From Cycas panzhihuaensis (Eukaryota; Cycadophyta), in contig CM041465.1 of assembly GCA_023213395.1 (NCBI GenBank), positions 156,929,741 to 156,993,740 of the forward strand: DNA of 64,000 bases, given 5' to 3'. The position numbers and the translations under genes were made by a program. The first letter of the stretch is position 1. Every line of letters starts with the position of its first letter. This document shows positions 57,665 through 64,000 of the stretch, piece by piece. A model generated the notes under the pieces. That model saw only the letters and a program-made list of their open reading frames with translations, ran no database searches and had not been told where the DNA came from.

Positions 57665-58304
57665 TTTTTAAAATTTAAAAACTGTAGATAAAAACTCTAA
57701 CCAGTAAAAGCAAAAACATACCATTTCTACTGACTCTAATTGTGGTTCTTCTTTGGGCCAGCTTCTCACTTTGCCCCTCTTCTTGCAATACAACAGGCTG
57801 CCTATCAATTTCTTCACAAAGATAGCCTTACGGACTCTTGGATCCGTCTGGTTTCTCTCTTTAGTCTCATGCACTGCTTATTTATCTGTAAGTGGGTATG
57901 ACGCCCTTCTTGAACAAAGTGGCTTGCCTCCTTAATAGCAAAGGACTAGAGCTTAGTGTTGCATAGAGGCCGCTGCCAAACAAAGGATGCTCTGCCCCAA
58001 AGAAGTCTCACCCTGGCACCTGTGTAAGGAGATCTAACCTGTGTCTATCTGGTCACATAAATCTTAGCCCACCGCCTGATTTCCGTCTCAGCCAGGGCAT
58101 GAGGGTGGATAAGCCCATAGGCAGCTAAATGTGCTAGCCGGCCAGCCCGGCCATCAACTCTCAAAGGACACCATGGCGTCCAAAGCCTCTGAAACGTGCC
58201 CACCGTCCCCAACTAGCACAAACCCTAGCCTCTTTTTCTTCCAGAATCACCTCAGTGTCGTCCGATTACCTCTCTCTTAGGGTTGGGTTTAAAAACCTAA
58301 GAAC
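57665..58304 (-). other. LINE B 5' untranslated region
   Basis: 640 bases, the most GC- and CpG-rich stretch of the window (for example GGCCGGGCTGGCCGGCTAGC on the element strand near 58140). An internal promoter would lie here in a LINE; I see no motif I can name. Confidence 0.6.
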
Positions 58305-58319
58305 GCTTGATGTTTACTT

Positions 58320-60480
58320 GCACTATACTTGATTAAGTAATTATTTGGTTTACTTATCCATATTGCATCTCTTAAAATATTAATGTCTCCAACAACATCT
58401 CCTATATATTCTGAAGCTATAATAAAGTTGGGTTAATAATCAAAACATACATCTATTCTTCCATTGTGATGATGCTCTCCTTTTTTAGTTTTTGCTTATA
58501 TATTTTTATTATATTTCATATTTAACATCTTAATATTAAATATAATAGTTGTCTCAATCTATCCTATTATATAGATCTCTTCAAGTAGATGAGAATTGAG
58601 TACTTATAGGTTAAAAATGAGTATTATATGAGGAAGTTATACCCCTTTTATAATTCCACCTTCTTTCATTAGTCCATTCTCACAACACTTAAGGTTAACT
58701 TAATAATATCTTTCAAAAATAGTATTTTACTTAAAAAAACTAGTATTATACTTTTAAAAACCAACTTTTATATTTATTTATATAATTTATTATATAAATT
58801 GACTCATTATAAATACCTATTATTTTGGATTATTGTATCCTAAGCTCATTAAGCTCAAGAAGCATCTTTAGGATTTTAAGCCCTATGATTACTCATTTTT
58901 TATTTGCTTACAATAAAACAAGGCATAATTTATTAAATTTTAAATCTAATTTTACCCTTAAGTGGAGTATTTTTATATCTCATAGTTGTTGACATCATTC
59001 TTATGATTTTTTTTATATTGTTTGGTTCATAAACTTATACATTTTATCATTATTCTACTCAATTATTCCATACTATATGTTGTTGATTTTGTATTATGTC
59101 TCATTAGTATAAATCTTAAAGTATTATGTATTCTATACTACATATTAGTAGTATATTATCTATGATATATTATAGGTCACCCTATAATTTCTATGGTATC
59201 ATTTAAATTATATCATGTATCACCCTATAGCTTTTGTAGCATACTATGACTTCCATATATTGTTTCTATAGCATATTGTGTGTCTTCCATATAATTTATA
59301 TGATATGATATATTATTTTAATGGTATATTTCTCATATATTTTAATTTAATTTCTCTTTATTTTATACTTATTACTTTATTTTAGATTTTTTATTATTTG
59401 ATGATTACTCCTTCATAATTGATTTTATTATTTTTCTCACATAACCTAATATCATCTCTAAAAATAAGTTAAACATTATTGCCAACCATACTAAGTTGAT
59501 CATTGATTTGATTTTTCTTATGATTGATTTATCATGTGATTGATTATCTCTCTCACTTGTTTGATTTTCTTCTCTTGTTTGATTTTCTTCTCTTGTTAAT
59601 CATCACTTTGGAAAAATTCTCATGGTGACTTGTTCTCTATAACTCACATAATTTCTCATCTTTGATGAGGTTGTCTTTAATTCTTTCTTAAATAGAATTT
59701 ATTTAAGATTTAAATTTCTTCTAATATATAATGGGTGCCTTAGTGGTTTTTGTAGGAAGAAGAATAGTGAATAAAGAGGAAGTACATATTTACTTATCAT
59801 CAAACATAAGATTCTCTTAAGAAAATAAACCAAATAAGAGCCTTTATTTCTTATTTTCTTTATTTTATATCTTTCATTTGGTTAATGGCTATAAAGGAAA
59901 CAATAGGAGAATTTAATTAATTTATTCTAATAAAACATACAAAATAAATTGATATGGTAAAAGAACCTAGAAAGGTTCATGGAAGATACTTCGTTTACTC
60001 TTTATAATTTTTCTCACACTATGTTATATGTTAAATATAACTATCGACCATATTCTCTCATATAAACATTATCTTTCATGACTCATAGGGATAGTATTTC
60101 TTGTGTAGTGAATATTTTTTTTTTTTTTTATGATTTTATCTTAGCTTTAGATATTTTCTTAGAATAAAAGAATAAATTACACATGCGACCTAAACATCCT
60201 TGGTGACCATAGTGGGGAATACTTTGTGATCTCCTCATTTCTTATATTAACTTTACTATAATTTCCTTTATACCTTTTTATTCATTAAACATCTTATTCT
60301 AGTATGAAGATTTCTTTTCTTCCTATATTATGACCATTATGACAATTATGCTTCAATTTTACCTTTTTAATCTCTCTTTAGAATAGTCACCCTTTTATTC
60401 CTTTTACTTTTAGATTATTATCTCAACCAATTTTATTATTAATATTTGTTACTCATAATTGACTTTTTCTTTTATGGTAC
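58320..60480. other. AT-rich DNA without a recognisable gene
   Basis: Continues the DNA into which LINE B inserted (GCACTATACTTGATTAAG matches TACATTATACTTGACTAAC near 63790). At 59110-59330 there are degenerate repeats of about 40 bases around CATATTATA/CCCTATA words, and GTTTGATTTTCTTCTCTT is doubled at 59560-59595. No reading frame looks like a protein in either direction. Confidence 0.5.
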
Positions 60481-61410
60481 AATATTCACACAACACCTTT
60501 CTTAAAATCTCTATTGTAGATGTCTTTGATACTTCTACTAAAAAGCATTTATAGGAGACTTTCTTGAGCATAAATATATATATTCTCCCCATACTTTACC
60601 TTTTTTGAAAGATAAAATTAGCTCTGATCACCACCTCTTTTACCTTTACTAAAAATTGAAGTTGAGTTGCCATCACAACCTATTCATTAGATAGCCCTTG
60701 AAGTTCCTTAGACACGTGCTTTTGAGTGACCTTGTATTGTATTATGGCCACTTATTTCAAACTTTTAAGACTTTGTCCTGTACATTCCCATGGTATTAGA
60801 CCCCATCGAGACATCCACACTCAAGTAAGGTTTGAATCCTCTTACACAAGGTGTTCAACATAGTTGTATGTCATAACCTATTCACACTTTTCAACTTCCT
60901 CTATCACAACAAATATAACCAATTTAAACTCAACCATATATTGGCCTATATTCTACTCCTCTATGTACTTAACCTCCTTTCTTAAATTCTTTTACATAAA
61001 GTATTTGACCAAGTGGGTCCAATGTTAGTGTTGCACAACCATCATTTGCATAACAAAATTCTGCCCTTGGATTTCCTCCTACTAGAAGTAACTTGATGGC
61101 ATCAAACATTTTATATCCTCTTATAGGCCTATTAGCCTTTACATAAAGCCATCATAGATCCTATATAGATTATATGAATATCCTTCTTACAAATGACATT
61201 AAAATAACCCCTCTTCCTCTTATTATTCCTCCTTTACCATACTTTGAAGGAACATAATAAGAGGATCCACAAAAGTATATTTATGCATTCTATTTGACAT
61301 GCTCGTAATGGTAACAAAATGAAAATCTTCTTTACATTCTCTTTCTGCATGCACTTTTTAGTGATGCTCTTGAATGATTTTATCGATTACCTCCTCCTTT
61401 AATTTTTATA
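60480..61410 (-). pseudogene. Decayed reading frame of unknown family
   Basis: Minus strand, one frame over about 310 codons whose stops are almost all TAA or TAG where Gln fits. Readable pieces: EDFHFVTITSMSNRMHKYTF (61330), DIKCLMPSSYF (61110), VEFKLVIFVVIEEVEKCE (60900) and VMATQLQFLVKVKEVVIRAN (60650). It is hydrophilic and Gln/Glu/Lys-rich if the stops are Gln. It could be a gag or an ORF1 of an old element. I do not recognise it. Confidence 0.35.
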
Positions 61411-61439
61411 TTTTAATAAGTTAATGATCATTTTATTAC

Positions 61440-62070
61440 CTATGTTGATATAGGAAAACCTTTTGACTTATATATTAAAGCTCTCCCATCTGTTAAATAA
61501 GGTACTAAGGATTCTTATCAAGAATTTTATAAGAGATTTTAAGAGTTAGCCTTTGGCTATAAGTATGAATATTCTGATACTCTTCTTGCTAAATTATTCA
61601 TACTTAAGCCATAACTTCACCTTGATATGTTGAGGATGAGTCCTATCTCTTATGAATATGCCCTTAATAAGGGTCTTACTTTTGAGACATTTGAGATTCA
61701 TGATGGTCTTAAACTTATGCCTAAGTCATTCACACATAAAATTGACAAGATTGAACCTTCACAAGAATCTAAATATCTTATTCAAGACAAGTTAATTGAC
61801 TTAGTTACTTTAGTGCTTTATATATTAAAATATAAACTAGATGCCAAGTTACAAAATGTTGGAAACACACAAGAAAAGGAATCCCTTAGGACCATTTCTC
61901 TCACTAAAAGATATATCTATCTACCTAAAGGTTATATTGGAAGATGATGTATTTATCATATAATAAAGTTTCATTTTGATGAAGAATGTTAGACTCTTTA
62001 TAAAATGAAGTTCCAAACTCATTATCCCACTCAAAATCAATCTAGATATAATTTAAATTAATCTAGTTAT
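61440..62070 (+). pseudogene. Decayed gypsy gag
   Basis: Plus strand. Reads FYKRF, LAFGYKYEYSDTLLAKLFIL, then from the Met at 61627 MLRMSPISYEYALNKGLTFE, TFEIHDGLKLMPKS and LDAKLQNVGNTQEKESLRTI, and a decayed knuckle-like segment with HFDEEC near 61990. A 106-codon piece is open (61627-61947). The order (helical gag body followed by a Cys/His segment) fits a Ty3/gypsy capsid protein. No pol follows within the window. Confidence 0.5.
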
Positions 62071-62079
62071 AATAACAAT

Positions 62080-63640
62080 AATGGAAAATAAAACTAATAA
62101 TAAAAAAGATAAGACAATAGTAATAACTTGTATAAATTTGATACTCTTTTTATATCATCTTAATATCTTAAAGAATATAATACTTTTCCTAATAATAAGT
62201 AAATTATTCCTTTCAAAGAAGATCTCTCACTCAATGATGAAGGGAAAATAATAATTAGTTATTTATCCCTCCACATCTTCCCAAGAATTGAATCCTTTGT
62301 CTTATAAGTAAATAATTCTTTCTAAAGAAGATCTACCTTCCTATATTGCTATAGGAAAATAGATAATTACTTAAATTTTCCACTCCTATACTAGTTTATA
62401 ATGAGGATAAATTATGGTATATATTACATTCCTCATCATCACTACATCTACCCATGTGATCTCTCATAATCCCTCTAGTATAGGATTTTCCAAACCACTT
62501 AGTCATGTCCCAATGCATATTCCACATTCATACATATATCAATACCCTTGACTTGAACTAAAAGTTAACATTTAATTGACATTATAACATATTTTGTGGT
62601 TTAGTCTAATAGGTCAATATTTTAGTTATGTTGGGATTTATGTTTTATTAAATGTTCATGCAACTGGGTAGGTTTCCTTGAATAGATTATTTTTTCCTTA
62701 TTTTCACTTGAAGATAACTTTCATATGTTGAGTCCCTTACAATGGACCAAATGAGATTATCATCATATGTATGGATTTAGTCATGGTCTAATTTTATTGA
62801 GTCCCACATAACCATTTTTTAAAATCATAGATTTTGATCATAAAAAAACATTACACAAGATTTGATATTAAAAAGAAAAGAAGAAATATTATCTCTTATA
62901 TATACTCTTAACACATTAATAGGTTTATCGATGATTCATTTATAAGTCTCACTTGGCCATTTGTTGAACTGCCACCCTCTATCTAATCATATCATTAACC
63001 TCTTTATGAGTTTAATTATTATTAGTTTCATTCTTAACCATTGACTTGTTTGATCATATATATATACATGATCTTGACCTATGGGTTTATTAGTTTTTAG
63101 TTCATACTAATTTCACATTATCATTCATTAGATCATAAGCTTGATTGCTATACATAAAAGACTTATTATAACTAGATGGAATGGAATATTAAAATATTCA
63201 TTTTTGGGTGTCATACCCTAAGTTGATTTATGTTAATATATATAGATTCTACATTACTAAGTTGTTCTCCTCATAGACTAATTCTCATATTTTCCCATAT
63301 TTATTAACTTATTCCTTTAAATTTAGGAGATAATTGAGGAAATTATGGCCCTTCTATACTTACTTAGATTACTTGAGATCGTATCAATAATATTGTTTTA
63401 ATGTAGATTTATCCATATCTTTGTCACTCTCATATAGTCTCCAAAAAGGTAAAACATTTTGGAACTCATTCACAAAACTAAATATTTTGAGTTCAATCCC
63501 TAGTATGTCATACTCATACAAAAACTTGGTAAAATATTTATAGAATTTTAGTAATATTATATATATAGATGTAAGGTATAATGTTGGAAATTTTCACTCT
63601 TTATTACATAAGCTCCATCAAGATCTATTATTAAGGAAAT
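62080..63640. other. AT-rich DNA, nothing recognised
   Basis: No conserved motif, RNA gene or repeat boundary seen. Occasional short words resemble LTR-retrotransposon internal sequence but not enough for a call. Confidence 0.45.
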
Positions 63641-63649
63641 AAATATTTA

Positions 63650-63997
63650 ATTTTGGTCACCTTTCTTTTAATTTGGGAGAATTAGTTATAATTCTTTCAC
63701 TCTTAACAATTAGATATATTTATATATGCATTTGCTTCATATCATTTGTTTGATGCTATGTTTGATTATCTGTATTTACTTAGTGTTTATCTTACATTAT
63801 ACTTGACTAACATTTATTTATTTTTTTGTTTAAAATATAAACCAAAATTGATCTTATGTCATGTTAAAATATTACTCTAATACCATGTGAAAATATGTAG
63901 TAGTAGAATTGACTTATGATATATGTATATGTGTAAATGAATATGCAAAGTAAACATCAAACATATATTTATCAAGTATTATAACATCATCAAGAAC
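63650..63997. repeat. Dispersed repeat related to the Gypsy-H flank, with a PBS-like word
   Basis: 63690-63775 matches 6257-6329, and 63780-63800 matches the flank beyond LINE B (58320-58340), so the segment looks like an uninterrupted version of the DNA that Gypsy-H entered. At 63873-63886 ACTCTAATACCATG resembles a minus-strand copia/gypsy primer site (GCTCTGATACCA), suggesting an LTR beginning at about 63886 that runs off the window. Confidence 0.45.
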
Positions 63998-64000
63998 ATT

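Larger units (their letters stand above)
52097..58304 (-). mobile_element. LINE B, near full-length
   Basis: 6.2-kb minus-strand LINE with 5'UTR, ORF1, ORF2 and an A-rich tail (52097-52102). A 15-bp target duplication GCTTGATGTTTACTT flanks it (52082-52096 and 58305-58319). It is the least decayed element in the window: more CpG, few stops and long open segments. It landed about 15 bases outside the right end of Gypsy-H. Confidence 0.93.

Noticed and set aside
59110-59330. Satellite DNA
   Set aside because: The repeats are too degenerate and short in extent. They look like local AT-rich slippage, not a satellite array.
1-63997. CRISPR array, bacterial operons or organelle DNA
   Set aside because: No short regular repeats with spacers, no ribosome-site/operon layout, and no recognisable plastid or mitochondrial gene. 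The content is nuclear plant transposons.
1-63997. tRNA or rRNA genes
   Set aside because: No cloverleaf-like conserved boxes or rRNA core sequence noticed. The only tRNA-related words are primer-binding sites.
1-63997. Endogenous pararetrovirus
   Set aside because: All reverse transcriptases seen belong to copia, gypsy or LINE contexts with LTRs, integrase or endonuclease. No movement-protein or coat-like region was seen.

Overview
This window is plant nuclear DNA made almost entirely of transposable elements. It is AT-rich and CpG-poor, and I found no intact host gene. The content is plant-type: Ty1/copia and Ty3/gypsy LTR retrotransposons, and L1-like LINEs with a DUF4283/zinc-knuckle ORF1 and a C-terminal RNase H. 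Two captured gene fragments look like land-plant genes. Heavy nesting and strong C-to-T decay suggest a large, heavily methylated genome, such as a gymnosperm or large-genome angiosperm. I cannot name the species.

Left part (1-36293): a tandem array with a unit of about 17.56 kb. Copy 1 is 1164-18718 and copy 2 is 18719-36293. Positions 1-1163 are the right end of an earlier copy, so the array has at least three copies and runs off the left edge. Each unit holds, left to right: a gypsy integrase end and LTR (Gypsy-1), a second gypsy fragment and LTR (Gypsy-2), a LINE fragment (LINE D), the 3' LTR of a minus-strand gypsy (Gypsy-H), a 5'-truncated LINE (LINE C), the Gypsy-H pol region, and the 5' half of a copia element (Copia-2). 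The unit ends inside the Copia-2 gag. Only after copy 2 does Copia-2 continue into its own unique 3' end.

Middle and right (36294-58304): the rest of Copia-2 (3' LTR ends at 37270), the Gypsy-H gag/protease region, and the Gypsy-H 5' LTR split by LINE A (39382-51873). LINE A is itself split by Copia-1 (40360-47715). LINE B (52097-58304) lies just outside Gypsy-H. Matching target-site duplications support each level: GACCA for Copia-1, AGAAC for Copia-2, TTGAT for Gypsy-H, a 13-bp repeat for LINE A and a 15-bp repeat for LINE B. Removing the inserts leaves a gypsy of about 5.8 kb.

Far right (58305-63997): very AT-rich DNA with a decayed reading frame of unknown kind on the minus strand (about 60480-61410), a decayed gypsy gag on the plus strand (about 61440-62070), and a terminal segment that resembles the DNA flanking Gypsy-H.

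The most interesting object is Copia-2. It has good LTRs, a gag-like frame and no recognisable protease, integrase or reverse transcriptase. Its leader is about 4.3 kb and carries, antisense to the element, pieces of at least two unrelated host genes: an XBAT31-type ankyrin E3 ligase and a plant coiled-coil protein. It looks like a gag-only, non-autonomous, gene-capturing retrotransposon whose 5' half was then multiplied by the array.
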